A model generated the notes under the pieces. It did no database searches. It worked only from the letters and a program-made list of their open reading frames with translations, and had not been told where the DNA came from. This document shows positions 7,763-17,071 of a DNA stretch of 56,431 nucleotides, piece after piece. The stretch is from an uncultured Blautia sp. GTDB taxonomy: Bacteria; Bacillota; Clostridia; Lachnospirales; Lachnospiraceae. Every line of letters starts with the position of its first letter. The stretch's first letter is position 1. The stretch spans positions 1 to 56,431 of the forward strand of contig CAKRVX010000002.1 in the NCBI GenBank assembly GCA_934409175.1, written 5' to 3'. Made by a program: the position numbers and the translations under genes.

Positions 7763-10369
7763 TTATTCCTGGGTGATACCAGTTACTTCATAACCAGCTT
7801 CTTTGATCACTTCGCGGATCTTATCCTCGTCCAGTTTTCCCGAAGCATGGATTACAGTTGTTCCTTTTTCATGAGAGGAAACCACATCCTCTACACCAAA
7901 TGCTTCCTTAACTGCCTTGTTTACATGTGCTTCGCAATGTCCGCACATCATTCCTGTTACATTTACTGTAATTGTTGTCATTTCTTTATTCTCCTTGTTT
8001 TCTTTTTTATTTTCCTGATCTGTGAGATCATGAATTTCATTATTATCAGTTACTATATTTTCTTCTCTGTGATAAATTTCTGCAGCATTCTGCTTAATCT
8101 TTTTATCCTTTGATGTATCATGCATTTTAAACAGATTCAGCCTCAACGCATTTGTTACCACACAGAAACTGGAAAGGCTCATAGCAGCAGCCCCGAACAT
8201 AGGATTCAGTGTCCATCCGAAAATCGGGATCCATACACCTGCAGCAAGTGGAATACCAATCACATTATAGAAAAATGCCCAGAAAAGGTTCTCATGAATA
8301 TTCTTAAGTGTTGCACGGCTGAGACGGATTGCAGCCGGTACATCGCTGAGCTGACTCTTCATCAGCACTACATCTGCAGCGTCAATAGCCACATCTGTTC
8401 CTGCTCCGATAGCGATTCCAATATCTGCCCTGGTAAGTGCAGGAGCATCATTGATACCATCTCCTACCATTGCAACTCTTCCCTGTTTTTTCAAAGAACG
8501 GATCACACTCTCTTTACCGTCAGGAAGCACACCTGCAATTACCTCATCTACTCCCGCCTGTGCTCCGATGGCTTTCGCTGTACGCTCATTGTCACCTGTC
8601 AGCATAACAACACGAATTCCCATATTCTGTAATTCTTTTACTGCCTGCGGGCTGTCTTCTTTCATTACATCTGCCACTGCGATCATGCCGATCAGCTTCC
8701 CGCCTCTGGCAAAAAGCAATGGTGTTTTTCCCTGTTCCGCAAATCGCTCTGCCTGTGCTTTAAATCCGGCCGTGACATTTACCTGACTGCTGATGAATTT
8801 CATACTTCCGCCAGTCAGAACTTCTCCGTTCAATACTGCACGAAGTCCATTCCCCGGAAGAGCCTGGAAATCAACAACTTCCTGTGCTATGACCTTTCTC
8901 TCTTCAGCTCTGACAAGAATTGCCTTTGCAAGAGGATGTTCACTTCTCTTCTCCAATGCATATGCATAGGTCAGAAGTTCTTCCTCTGAAATTTCATCTG
9001 CCGGAACCAGGTCTGTTACCTGGGGTTCACCCTTTGTAATAGTTCCTGTCTTATCCAATGCAACGATCTGAATCTTTCCTGCTTCCTCCAGAGAAACAGC
9101 TGTTTTAAATAAAATTCCGTTTTTGGCCCCCATTCCGTTTCCAACCATAATGGCAACCGGTGTTGCAAGTCCCAATGCACACGGACAGCTGATAACAAGA
9201 ACTGAGATTCCTCTTGCCAGTGCAAATCCAAATGGTTTTCCAACCAGAAGCCAGATAACTGTAGTAATAAACGCAATACTGATAACTGCCGGAACAAAAA
9301 CTCCAGAAACACGGTCTGCAATCTTCGCGATTGGTGCTTTGGTTGCAGCCGCATCACTGACCATCTTAATGATCTGAGAAAGAGTTGTATCCTCACCTAC
9401 ACGGGTAGCTTCACATCTGATGAATCCTGACTGGTTTACAGTAGCAGCTGATACTGCATCCCCTGGATTCTTATCTACCGGAATACTCTCTCCCGTAAGT
9501 GCAGACTCGTTAACTGCACTGTTTCCCTCAAGTATTATACCGTCCACCGGAATATTCTCTCCGGGTCGAACCACAAAAATATCGCCCTTACGCACCTGTT
9601 CGATCGGCACTGTAGCTTCCTGTCCGTCGCGGACAACAACCGCTGTCTTAGGTGCCAGCTTCATCAGCCCTTTCAATGCATCCGTTGTCTTTCCTTTGGA
9701 ACGGGCTTCCAGCATTTTTCCAACTGTAATCAGAGTAAGGATCATAGCCGCAGACTCAAAATAGAATTCCATCATATAATTCATAACTGCTGCTGAATCT
9801 CCGTCTACCTGTGCTCTTGTCATGGCAAAAAGTGCATAAACACTCCATACAAAAGATGCCATCGATCCAAGTGCTACCAGCGTATCCATGTTTGGTGCAC
9901 GATGCCACAGGCTCTTAAATCCGCTGATAAAGAATTTCTGATTGATGACCATTATGATTCCTGCAAGGAGAAGCTGCACCAGACCCATTGCAACATGATT
10001 ATCATTAAACCATGCCGGAAGGGGCCAGCCCCACATCATATGTCCCATTGAAAAATACATCAGCACGATCAGAAATCCTACTGATGCGATCAGTCTGCGT
10101 TTTAACACAGGGGTTTCGTGATCCTCCAGCGCTTCCTCTGCCGCTGAAACAGACACTTGCGCTGCACCAGACCCCTTTAATGCTGCCCCGTATCCTGCAT
10201 CCTGTACAGCCTTGATGATCTCGCCGGAACTGGCAGTTCCCTCCACTCCCATGGAATTTGTCAACAGACTGACGGAACAGGATGTTACACCCGGAACCTT
10301 GGATACAGCCTTCTCAACTCTGCTGCTGCAGGCTGCACAGCTCATTCCGGTTACGTTGTATTGTTCCAT
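7763..10369 (-). CDS. copA: Copper-exporting P1B-type ATPase with fused C-terminal CopZ-like domain
   Basis: CopA pumps Cu(I) out of the cytoplasm using ATP. The 868 residues contain an N-terminal heavy-metal-associated domain ([15 protein letters not shown], CxxC), the TGES actuator loop ([14 protein letters not shown]), the membrane metal site [11 protein letters not shown], the phosphorylated aspartate in [11 protein letters not shown], the HP motif (SEHPLAKAI) and the hinge [16 protein letters not shown]. After a ~45-residue lysine/glutamate/asparagine-rich linker comes a second heavy-metal domain ([19 protein letters not shown]). It resembles the separate chaperone CopZ and is joined to the pump. 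The start is backed by GAGGAGG. It lies 76 bases after csoR and is surely controlled by it. Confidence 0.97.
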   Translation of the reverse strand: MEQYNVTGMSCAACSSRVEKAVSKVPGVTSCSVSLLTNSMGVEGTASSGEIIKAVQDAGYGAALKGSGAAQVSVSAAEEALEDHETPVLKRRLIASVGFLIVLMYFSMGHMMWGWPLPAWFNDNHVAMGLVQLLLAGIIMVINQKFFISGFKSLWHRAPNMDTLVALGSMASFVWSVYALFAMTRAQVDGDSAAVMNYMMEFYFESAAMILTLITVGKMLEARSKGKTTDALKGLMKLAPKTAVVVRDGQEATVPIEQVRKGDIFVVRPGENIPVDGIILEGNSAVNESALTGESIPVDKNPGDAVSAATVNQSGFIRCEATRVGEDTTLSQIIKMVSDAAATKAPIAKIADRVSGVFVPAVISIAFITTVIWLLVGKPFGFALARGISVLVISCPCALGLATPVAIMVGNGMGAKNGILFKTAVSLEEAGKIQIVALDKTGTITKGEPQVTDLVPADEISEEELLTYAYALEKRSEHPLAKAILVRAEERKVIAQEVVDFQALPGNGLRAVLNGEVLTGGSMKFISSQVNVTAGFKAQAERFAEQGKTPLLFARGGKLIGMIAVADVMKEDSPQAVKELQNMGIRVVMLTGDNERTAKAIGAQAGVDEVIAGVLPDGKESVIRSLKKQGRVAMVGDGINDAPALTRADIGIAIGAGTDVAIDAADVVLMKSQLSDVPAAIRLSRATLKNIHENLFWAFFYNVIGIPLAAGVWIPIFGWTLNPMFGAAAMSLSSFCVVTNALRLNLFKMHDTSKDKKIKQNAAEIYHREENIVTDNNEIHDLTDQENKKENKENKEMTTITVNVTGMMCGHCEAHVNKAVKEAFGVEDVVSSHEKGTTVIHASGKLDEDKIREVIKEAGYEVTGITQE

Positions 10370-10445
10370 TTTTGTTCCTCCTCAAAATAATTTATGCCCT
10401 TTTGATCACTCAGAATGTAATTATCCTGATGTAAAACTGCAGATT

Positions 10446-10772
10446 TTATTTCATGAGTTTCTGCAAAGTAGCAACCAGCTCATCAATCGTCTCATCTTTG
10501 CCTGCACGGATGTCTCTGGCAACACAGTTTCGGATATGACTGGCAAGCAGTTCTTTGTTAAAAGCATTCACTGCTGCATTCACTGCCGCAGACTGGATCA
10601 GAATATCATTACAGTATGCATCATTCTCCAACATACCAATGATTCCACGGATCTGCCCTTCTACGCGTTTAAGACGATTGATCAGTTTTCTGCGTTCTTC
10701 TTCAGAACGGTCTGTATGTTTTTCACAACAGGGACAGGCTTTTTTCTGTGTTTTATTTTTTTGTTCGTCCAT
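10446..10772 (-). CDS. csoR: CsoR copper-sensing repressor
   Basis: CsoR is an all-helical repressor that releases DNA when Cu(I) binds a Cys-His-Cys site. The family layout is visible: RLKRVEGQIRGIIGMLENDAYC has the first cysteine, HIRNC gives the histidine and second cysteine, and the protein ends DELVATLQKLMK, for 108 residues in all. The N-terminus has an extra CPCCEKH motif. I chose the ATG at 10770-10772 because GAAAAGGAG sits seven bases before it; the ATG at 10776-10778 is too close. The gene heads the csoR-copA operon and two operator palindromes lie in its promoter. Confidence 0.95.
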   Translation of the reverse strand: MDEQKNKTQKKACPCCEKHTDRSEEERRKLINRLKRVEGQIRGIIGMLENDAYCNDILIQSAAVNAAVNAFNKELLASHIRNCVARDIRAGKDETIDELVATLQKLMK

Positions 10773-10790
10773 AAGCATCTCCTTTTCAAT

Positions 10791-10807
10791 ATACCCCGAT
10801 GGGGTAT
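10791..10807. promoter_or_regulatory. CsoR operator, site 1 (start side)
   Basis: ATACCCCGATGGGGTAT is a perfect palindrome with a 3-base centre, matching the known CsoR operator form (TACCCC-N3-GGGGTA). It lies just downstream of the predicted -10 element and about 20 bases before the csoR start codon. Confidence 0.9.
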
Positions 10808-10817
10808 TTATGCTTAT

Positions 10818-10846
10818 AATATATACCCCACCGGGGTATTTGTCAA
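10818..10846 (-). promoter_or_regulatory. csoR-copA promoter
   Basis: On the minus strand TTGACA (10841-10846) and TATATT (10818-10823) are separated by 17 bases. The second CsoR operator fills this spacer exactly, so bound CsoR would block RNA polymerase. Confidence 0.8.
10823..10839. promoter_or_regulatory. CsoR operator, site 2 (in the -35/-10 spacer)
   Basis: ATACCCCACCGGGGTAT is a second perfect palindrome. Its centre is 32 bases from that of site 1, about three helical turns, so both sites face the same side of the DNA. Confidence 0.9.
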
Positions 10847-10860
10847 CCATGATTTACACA

Positions 10861-10900
10861 AAAAAAGAGCTTTTACAGATATTATTATCCATAAAAGCTC
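10861..10900 (-). terminator. Terminator after the second MATE gene
   Basis: GAGCTTTTA (minus strand) pairs with TAAAAGCTC across a 16-base loop and is followed by a run of seven T residues. It lies 17 bases after the stop at 10917. Confidence 0.85.
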
Positions 10901-10916
10901 TCAGGAATTATATTTT

Positions 10917-12284
10917 TTAACGAACCCCCAATTGTATATGTACTTTCTTTCTTACAAAGTAAAAACAACTTACCTGCATAATGATGGTCAGAATCCAGGA
11001 AACAGGATAGGAAATAAACAATACAGCCAAAGATCTGTGTGCCGGAAATATCCCGTAGATCCACACAATTCTGGTTCCCACTGTTCCGATAATAGACAAA
11101 ATCATAGGAACACCGGAATGACCCATCCCACGAAGTGCACCCGGAAAAAGATCCATCAGGCCGCAGAGAAAATACGGTACTGTTGCAAAGGTCATGATCT
11201 CCATTCCACACCTGATCACATCTGCTTCTTTTGTGTAGATTTTCAGAATTTCAGGTCCGAAGAAATATGCGCCACATCCCAATGTCAGAGAACATACCAC
11301 GGACAGGATGATACAATCCACCAGAACTCTGTCCATACGTTTCCACTTACGCACACCATAATTCTGGCTTGTAAAGCTCATACATGCCTGAGTAACAGAA
11401 TTGACTGATACATAAAGAAAACCGAAAATGTTATTGGCAGCTGTATATCCTGCCATTGCAACAGAACCGAAAGAATTTACAGATGACTGCAAAAGCACGT
11501 TGGAAAAATTAATAACTGTACTCTGTATTCCTGCCGGAATCCCCACCTGGAAAATCTGTTTCATGTAATCTTTCTGAATCCTCAATCTGGAAAAACGAAG
11601 CTGATAACTGCTTTCGGATCTGTAAAGACACCTCAGCACCAGAACGCAGGAAATCAGCTGTGAGATTACTGTAGCGATAGCCACTCCCTCTACATCCATA
11701 TGAACCAGAATCACCAGCAACATATTTAATACTGCATTTGTCACACCGGACACAATCAAAAAGATTAACGGTCTTTTCGTATCTCCTACAGCTCTTAAAA
11801 CAGCTGCACCATAGTTATACAGCATAAAAAATGGCATTCCCAGAAAATAAATACGCATATACAACACAGACTGACCGATCACATTTTCCGGTGTTCCCAT
11901 CAGCTCCAGTGCCCCTCTGGAAAATGCAAGCCCCACAAATGCCATTACGATTCCACTGATCAAAGCAAGCGTGATAGCAGTATGTACAGTTTCTGACATC
12001 TCCTTTGCTTTCCCGGAAGCATAAAAGCGCGCAGCCAGTACATTTGCTCCCAGAGAAATCCCAATAAATAAATTAGTAAACACATTGATCAGAGCTGTAG
12101 TAGATCCCACCGCAGCCAGTGCCTGGCTTCCGCTAAATCTTCCTACAACAATAATATCAACTGCATTAAACATCAACTGCAAAATACCAGACAGCATTAA
12201 GGGCAATGAAAAAGAAATCAGCTTATCCATAATGCTTCCATTGCACATATCTATTTCATATTTATTCTGTTTCAACTTCCTCAT
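10917..12284 (-). CDS. MATE family efflux transporter (second copy)
   Basis: This 455-residue protein has about twelve membrane spans and the MATE N-terminal motifs SFSLPLMLSGILQLMFNAVD and VVGRFSGSQALAAVGSTTA. It is not a close copy of the MATE protein at 4452-5840: the two differ through most of their length. It follows miaB on the same strand. The ATG at 12284 has GAAAGG directly abutting it, so the true start may instead be one of the internal methionines at residues 13 or 19, both of which precede the first membrane span. The substrate is unknown. Confidence 0.92.
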   Translation of the reverse strand: MRKLKQNKYEIDMCNGSIMDKLISFSLPLMLSGILQLMFNAVDIIVVGRFSGSQALAAVGSTTALINVFTNLFIGISLGANVLAARFYASGKAKEMSETVHTAITLALISGIVMAFVGLAFSRGALELMGTPENVIGQSVLYMRIYFLGMPFFMLYNYGAAVLRAVGDTKRPLIFLIVSGVTNAVLNMLLVILVHMDVEGVAIATVISQLISCVLVLRCLYRSESSYQLRFSRLRIQKDYMKQIFQVGIPAGIQSTVINFSNVLLQSSVNSFGSVAMAGYTAANNIFGFLYVSVNSVTQACMSFTSQNYGVRKWKRMDRVLVDCIILSVVCSLTLGCGAYFFGPEILKIYTKEADVIRCGMEIMTFATVPYFLCGLMDLFPGALRGMGHSGVPMILSIIGTVGTRIVWIYGIFPAHRSLAVLFISYPVSWILTIIMQVSCFYFVRKKVHIQLGVR

Positions 12285-12306
12285 CCTTTCGTAATTTTTC
12301 CGGTCA

Positions 12307-12345
12307 AAGAGCCTGCGTCCCGGAACAACCGCAACACAGGCTCTT
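12307..12345 (-). terminator. Weak hairpin between miaB and the MATE gene
   Basis: AAGAGCCTG pairs with CAGGCTCTT around a 21-base loop, but no T-run follows (TTTGACCGG). It may reduce read-through from miaB rather than end transcription. Confidence 0.45.
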
Positions 12346-12356
12346 ATATACTCTTA

Positions 12357-13754
12357 TTATTCTGCCAGAGTTCCCAGATAATAAAATCCTTTACAGGTAT
12401 CCAGCTTTACTTTTACATATTTTCCCAGCATATCCTTGCATCCCGGGAAATGTACCAGAAGATTGTACTCTGTTCTTCCTGTAAAAATACCTTTCTCCTT
12501 ACTTTCCTCTTCTACCAGAATTTCCTGTACTGTTCCTTCAAAACGTGAAGACGCCTCACGCCCCTTTTCCTGTACTAGTGTAAGAAGACGGTCAAAACGA
12601 TCTTTTACAACGTCCTCCGGAACCTGATTTTCCATTTTCGCAGCAGGTGTACCGCTTCTTTTGGAATAAATAAAAGTAAATGCAGTATCAAAACAGCACT
12701 TTTCTACCACATCCAAAGTATCCTGAAAGTCTTCCTCTGTCTCCCCTGGAAAACCAACGATAATATCCGTTGTCAGGGAAATATCCGGTACCGCTTTACG
12801 AATCTTCTCCACAAGTTCCAGATATTTTTCCTTATCATAACGACGGTTCATAATCTTTAAAATACGACTGCTTCCGGACTGCATCGGAAGGTGCAGGTGA
12901 TGGCAGATTTTTTTACTTCTGGCCATGGTTTCTATCAGCTCATCTGACAGATCTTTCGGATGAGAAGTCATAAAACGGATTCTCTTCAGCCCTTCGATTT
13001 CTTCTACCATCTGTAAAAGTCGTGCAAAGGTAACTGGATGCTCCAGCGTCTTACCATAAGAATTTACATTCTGTCCAAGAAGCATGACTTCTGTTACGCC
13101 GTCTGCCACAAGTTCTTTGATTTCTTCAATGATCGCCTGCGGTTCACGACTCTTCTCACGTCCTCTTACATAAGGTACGATACAGTAACTGCAGAAATTA
13201 TTACAGCCAAACATAATATTCACACCTGTCTTAAAGGAATATTTGCGATCAGATGGCATTCCCTCTACAATTTCATCAGACTCTTTCCATACATCAATGA
13301 TCTGTCCTTCTGTATTCAGACTTCTATAAAAAAGCTCCGGAAACTTATGGAAGTTATGAGTTCCAAATACAAGATCTACGAAAGAATAATCTTTATGGAT
13401 CTTCTCGATCACTTCCGGTTCCTGCATCATACATCCAAACAGCACGATTTTCATGTCCGGTTTATGTCTCTTAACACTTTTCAGATGTCCAAGATGTCCA
13501 TAAATCTTCAGATTCGCATTCTCTCTGACTGTACATGTATTATAGATCACCACATCTGCTTCCTCTTCTTTATGAACCTCTTTATATCCAATACGTTTAA
13601 CAATTCCGGCTACAGTATCTGTCTGTAAGGAGTTCATCTGACATCCTGCATTCTGGATGAAGAAAGTAGGCTGTCTGTCATATTTTTCTTTGATCAGATC
13701 TGTACATTTACTGATATATTCTAACTGTACCTTGCTTTCCTGTGTATTGCTCAC
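12357..13754 (-). CDS. miaB: tRNA-2-methylthio-N6-dimethylallyladenosine synthase
   Basis: MiaB is a radical SAM enzyme that adds a methylthio group to i6A37 in tRNAs reading UNN codons. The N-terminal UPF0004 domain has the three cluster cysteines (FIQNAGCQMN, YNTCTVRENA and FGCMMQEPE). The radical SAM cluster is CNNFCSYCIVPYVRGREKSR, and a C-terminal TRAM domain ends the 465-residue protein. The start is a GTG at 13752-13754 preceded by GAGGAAATAAAGA. It stands at the head of a possible two-gene transcript with the MATE gene. Confidence 0.96.
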   Translation of the reverse strand: MSNTQESKVQLEYISKCTDLIKEKYDRQPTFFIQNAGCQMNSLQTDTVAGIVKRIGYKEVHKEEEADVVIYNTCTVRENANLKIYGHLGHLKSVKRHKPDMKIVLFGCMMQEPEVIEKIHKDYSFVDLVFGTHNFHKFPELFYRSLNTEGQIIDVWKESDEIVEGMPSDRKYSFKTGVNIMFGCNNFCSYCIVPYVRGREKSREPQAIIEEIKELVADGVTEVMLLGQNVNSYGKTLEHPVTFARLLQMVEEIEGLKRIRFMTSHPKDLSDELIETMARSKKICHHLHLPMQSGSSRILKIMNRRYDKEKYLELVEKIRKAVPDISLTTDIIVGFPGETEEDFQDTLDVVEKCCFDTAFTFIYSKRSGTPAAKMENQVPEDVVKDRFDRLLTLVQEKGREASSRFEGTVQEILVEEESKEKGIFTGRTEYNLLVHFPGCKDMLGKYVKVKLDTCKGFYYLGTLAE

Positions 13755-13860
13755 TCTTTATTTCCTCGTCTTTCTCAATTACGTTCTATCTTTTTGGCAC
13801 TCTTTCTATCATACAGAATTTATTCCCGGATGTCAAATAAAAGAAGTATTGAAAAATATA

Positions 13861-14739
13861 TTAATTCAGAGAATAAATATATTCCAGAGGCAGCAGCTGT
13901 ATTTCTTTCTCATTTCCGACAGGGGAATCCGAAATTTCAATAGCAAGCGAAGGCTGTCTGATCACCTCTGCATAAAACTGCTCCAATGATCCCATATCCT
14001 GATATTCCCCGTTTTTCTTTCTCTGCATCTCTTGAAAGCTTCTACCTTCCAGACGATATCCGGAACACCTTTGCAGATATCTCGCCAGACGGTAATTTCT
14101 CTGATTATAGACATATTCCTTTTCTTTTCTGCAATAAGTAATCTTTCCTCTGGAAAAACCGAAAGTCAATAATCCTGCACTTTTATATTCCTGAAAAATA
14201 CTAATCAGAGCCCTCGTTTCATTTTCACTGGCCGGTTCCTGATTGATCCTGCGTCTCTGGTAATAATTGGTAGGAAAATTCTTCTCCAGTTGTATTCCCC
14301 TTGCATTACAGTTAAATTCTTCAATGGGACGATCCTGCATCTTCAGCATCTGCCTGTAAATAGGATTCCTGATCACATTATAGCCACCTGTTGAAATTTC
14401 ATATCCGTCAGGATTAAGGACAGGAATCAGGCAGATCCGTACCTTGTCCAGAAGTTTTTTTACCTCATAATTTTCACCTATGATCCATCCACACTCATAG
14501 GACTGGCAGTACTCCTCAGCCATACTGATAAGATACTGTGGCATAACTCTGTCTCTTCCAGTGATTCCGCTGAGGCAGAAAATACACATATCTCCCTGTC
14601 CTATTTCAAGCATGGGAATCATCCTGTCATCATGGCTTCGTCCTATAACCCGAAACTGTGCAAACTCCCCGTATCTCTGTCCAATCTCCCACAGTGCAAA
14701 ATATACTTTCTCATATGTACAGGTCTGTTCTGCTATCAT
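13861..14739 (-). CDS. M14-family carboxypeptidase homologue lacking the zinc ligands
   Basis: The fold is recognisable from VRICLIPVLNPDGYEIS and from ARGIQLEKNFPTNY, which matches the M14 pattern GxDLNRNFPxxW. M14 enzymes bind zinc with HxxE plus a distal histidine. Here the HGxE position reads GITGRDR (Thr60 and Asp63), and the distal histidine position reads FGFSRGKITYC (Phe for His, near residue 193). The catalytic glutamate appears kept in PSLAIEISDS. All three metal ligands are therefore lost, so this is probably a non-catalytic binding protein. There is no signal peptide. The start at 14739 has GGGGGGACTAAG before it; in-frame sequence upstream has no comparable site. 292 residues. 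Confidence 0.8.
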   Translation of the reverse strand: MIAEQTCTYEKVYFALWEIGQRYGEFAQFRVIGRSHDDRMIPMLEIGQGDMCIFCLSGITGRDRVMPQYLISMAEEYCQSYECGWIIGENYEVKKLLDKVRICLIPVLNPDGYEISTGGYNVIRNPIYRQMLKMQDRPIEEFNCNARGIQLEKNFPTNYYQRRRINQEPASENETRALISIFQEYKSAGLLTFGFSRGKITYCRKEKEYVYNQRNYRLARYLQRCSGYRLEGRSFQEMQRKKNGEYQDMGSLEQFYAEVIRQPSLAIEISDSPVGNEKEIQLLPLEYIYSLN

Positions 14740-14809
14740 CTTAGTCCCCCCTGTCATATTATTACCAGGCAGACAGATATTACTTTCTGCTTTAATTTTA
14801 TTAAGTACA

Positions 14810-14843
14810 AAAAGAGACAAGCCATTTTCGGCCTGTCTCTTTT
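14810..14843 (-). terminator. Terminator after the repeat-containing surface protein
   Basis: AAAAGAGACAGGCC pairs with GGCTTGTCTCTTTTT on the minus strand, ending in a T-run, 40 bases after the stop at 14883. Confidence 0.85.
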
Positions 14844-14882
14844 GTAATCATTTTATGCATGTTTGAAATTCTCTGAGAAATT

Positions 14883-16991
14883 TTAAAGTTCTTTTTTACG
14901 TCTTCTCACCAGAACATATCCACCGGCCAGAACAGAAGCTGCTGCCAGTGCCAGCATAGTACCTATCGGTGACTCATCGCCTGTGGATACTGCACTTTTA
15001 GCTGTTCCGTTTGCTGCACCTGCATAAGTGGTAGGTGTCAGATCTGTTCCATCTCCGGAACCTGTACCATCTCCATCTCCGCCTGTACCGTCAGAACCAC
15101 CAGGAACCGGTGTTCCACTTACATTTGCAAGCGGAGCTGCTTTAAACTGATACTGTACAGATTCAATAGAACCTTCTTCATTGATCCAGCTGTCACCGTT
15201 GTAAACCTGTTTCTGGAAGAATACATAAATCGGATATGTTTTTTCTACATCTGTATAAATACCCTTCTGGGCTCCGATCTTCCATGTTGTATGACGGTCA
15301 TCTGAGCTTGGATTTACCGACATGCTCCAGTATACAGGAACCCATCTCACATCTCCTTCACCAGGATTGGTATTGTCTGTTCCTGCTCCTTTTGCACTGA
15401 ACTCATAGAACGTATTCGGATAGAATACAAGCGCCTTTTCAAATCCCTGAATCGTACTGTCTTCTACTTTCGCAATCTTTGCATTATGTGGAGTAGGAGT
15501 AGGCTCGCTGGTAGGTGTCGGTGCCGCAGGACGTTTAATTTCATAAGGTTTGAAAAGTCCGGAGCCATATTCTTCATAGGTATCGGTATCTGTGGTATTT
15601 ACCACACAAACATAAATATCAACATCTTTCTCCGGCAATCCCTTGATCGTTCTGGTAACATTTGTATTGGCATCGATGGTATCAATTGCATCACTCTTTG
15701 AAATTACAGGTGCATCAGCTCCTTTTGAAACCCATTTGATATAATACTTGCCATCTACATTTGAACGGAATGTAATTTTCACACTGTTATGGCCGGTCCA
15801 CTCCATTCCTTTTCCTTTTACAACTACCTTTTTCAGGTTCGGAGTCGGCGGCTCTTCTTTATTATCAGCCAGGACTCCGTCATCACCTATTTTAAAGGAG
15901 TCTGTATTGCCCTCATATGTAAGCTGTTTCACAACATCTGAAAGTTTGATATCTTTAACATCGTCGCCTTCCCCAAGTTTAACTACTGTCACACCGGCTT
16001 TTTCATCTGCAAGGCTTACACCCACAGATGATGTTTCAGCGACTGCACCGGTCACGTTGATCACACCGTCCCCGGCCAATACAATATTGCTTTTTTCTTT
16101 AAATGGATTGCTCGCCTGGTTTTCTGTAACAGATACATTTCCCTGTAAATTCACAGTACCCTCACTGTAAATACCGCCGCCTGCAGCTGCAGTATTCCCG
16201 GTAATAGTACCGCCCATCAGGTAAACCTGTCCATCTGTTGAATTGCTGATCGCACCACCATTGGCGGATGTATCGTTGTTGGTAAGAGTTACGCCATCTG
16301 ATAATCCGAAAACTCCACTCTTTACTTCTACAAGAGAACCCTCAACATCCTCACCGGTTCCGTCTACTATAAGTGTTCCTGAAGAAATAACTGTATCATT
16401 ATCATCTTTTACCTCTCCGCCGGCAATCTGGAACATACCGCCAGATACTGTAAACATGCTGCCTTTAAATCCTTCTGCACGTTTGATGACTGTATTTTCC
16501 TCTGCTGCGGCAAGTATGATATTCTTATTTGCAGGAATATCAATTGTCTCACTTACCTCAATTGTACCACCAATTTTAATATAGGTTGGATCTCCGTTCT
16601 CTGCAGCATCCGGAACATTTGAAAAAGCTTCTTTCAAAGATGTATATGACTGATCACCGATTACAATAGTACCTTCTCCCTCACTCTGGGCAGCAACCTG
16701 TTCTTCGGCAGGTGCTTCTGTTGGGTCCGCTGGTGCTTCTGTGGGATCTGCTGGTGCTTCCGTCGGATCTGCAGGTGCTTCCGTCGGGTCTGCTGGTGCT
16801 TCCGTAGGATCTGCTGGTGTTTCCGGTGTTTCATCTGATGGTGTTTCGTCATTGCCATCTGCAGCATCAAACTCTCCGCCTGCTTCCTCATTGGCTGCTG
16901 CTGCATTTTCTGCTGCAAATGAGGCTGTAGGTGCCATGCCCACGGATAAAGCACCTGCCATCAATAATGCAAAAAGTTGTTTTCTTCTCAT
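14883..16991 (-). CDS. Exported, probably wall-linked surface protein with PADPTEA repeats
   Basis: The 702-residue protein starts with a signal peptide (MRRKQLFALLMAGALSVGMA, cleavage near ASFAAE). An acidic Pro/Thr/Ala stalk follows, holding five PADPTEA repeats (about residues 60-94), and then a beta-helix-like region with GGAISN and GGTITGNTAAAGGGIYSEG turns (about residues 140-330). After this come Ig-like segments separated by Thr/Pro linkers. The tail STGDESPIGTMLALAAASVL, a glycine-containing hydrophobic span and RRRKKEL form a sortase-type sorting signal, with STGD in place of LPXTG. The start is backed by CGGGAGGATATAGAATA. It could be an adhesin or structural surface protein; no enzyme motif was found. 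Confidence 0.85.
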   Translation of the reverse strand: MRRKQLFALLMAGALSVGMAPTASFAAENAAAANEEAGGEFDAADGNDETPSDETPETPADPTEAPADPTEAPADPTEAPADPTEAPADPTEAPAEEQVAAQSEGEGTIVIGDQSYTSLKEAFSNVPDAAENGDPTYIKIGGTIEVSETIDIPANKNIILAAAEENTVIKRAEGFKGSMFTVSGGMFQIAGGEVKDDNDTVISSGTLIVDGTGEDVEGSLVEVKSGVFGLSDGVTLTNNDTSANGGAISNSTDGQVYLMGGTITGNTAAAGGGIYSEGTVNLQGNVSVTENQASNPFKEKSNIVLAGDGVINVTGAVAETSSVGVSLADEKAGVTVVKLGEGDDVKDIKLSDVVKQLTYEGNTDSFKIGDDGVLADNKEEPPTPNLKKVVVKGKGMEWTGHNSVKITFRSNVDGKYYIKWVSKGADAPVISKSDAIDTIDANTNVTRTIKGLPEKDVDIYVCVVNTTDTDTYEEYGSGLFKPYEIKRPAAPTPTSEPTPTPHNAKIAKVEDSTIQGFEKALVFYPNTFYEFSAKGAGTDNTNPGEGDVRWVPVYWSMSVNPSSDDRHTTWKIGAQKGIYTDVEKTYPIYVFFQKQVYNGDSWINEEGSIESVQYQFKAAPLANVSGTPVPGGSDGTGGDGDGTGSGDGTDLTPTTYAGAANGTAKSAVSTGDESPIGTMLALAAASVLAGGYVLVRRRKKEL
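16711..16815. repeat. Five 21-base tandem repeats
   Basis: Five near-identical 21-base units (GGTGCTTCYGTNGGRTCYGC plus one base) encode PADPTEA in the surface-protein stalk. Most differences between units are synonymous. Units can be gained or lost in frame. Confidence 0.9.
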
Positions 16992-17071
16992 TATTCTATA
17001 TCCTCCCGTGAATGAGTTATATTCTTTTTTAACTGAAAAAAGTATAGCACACCTTTTTGAAAAAATCAAAC

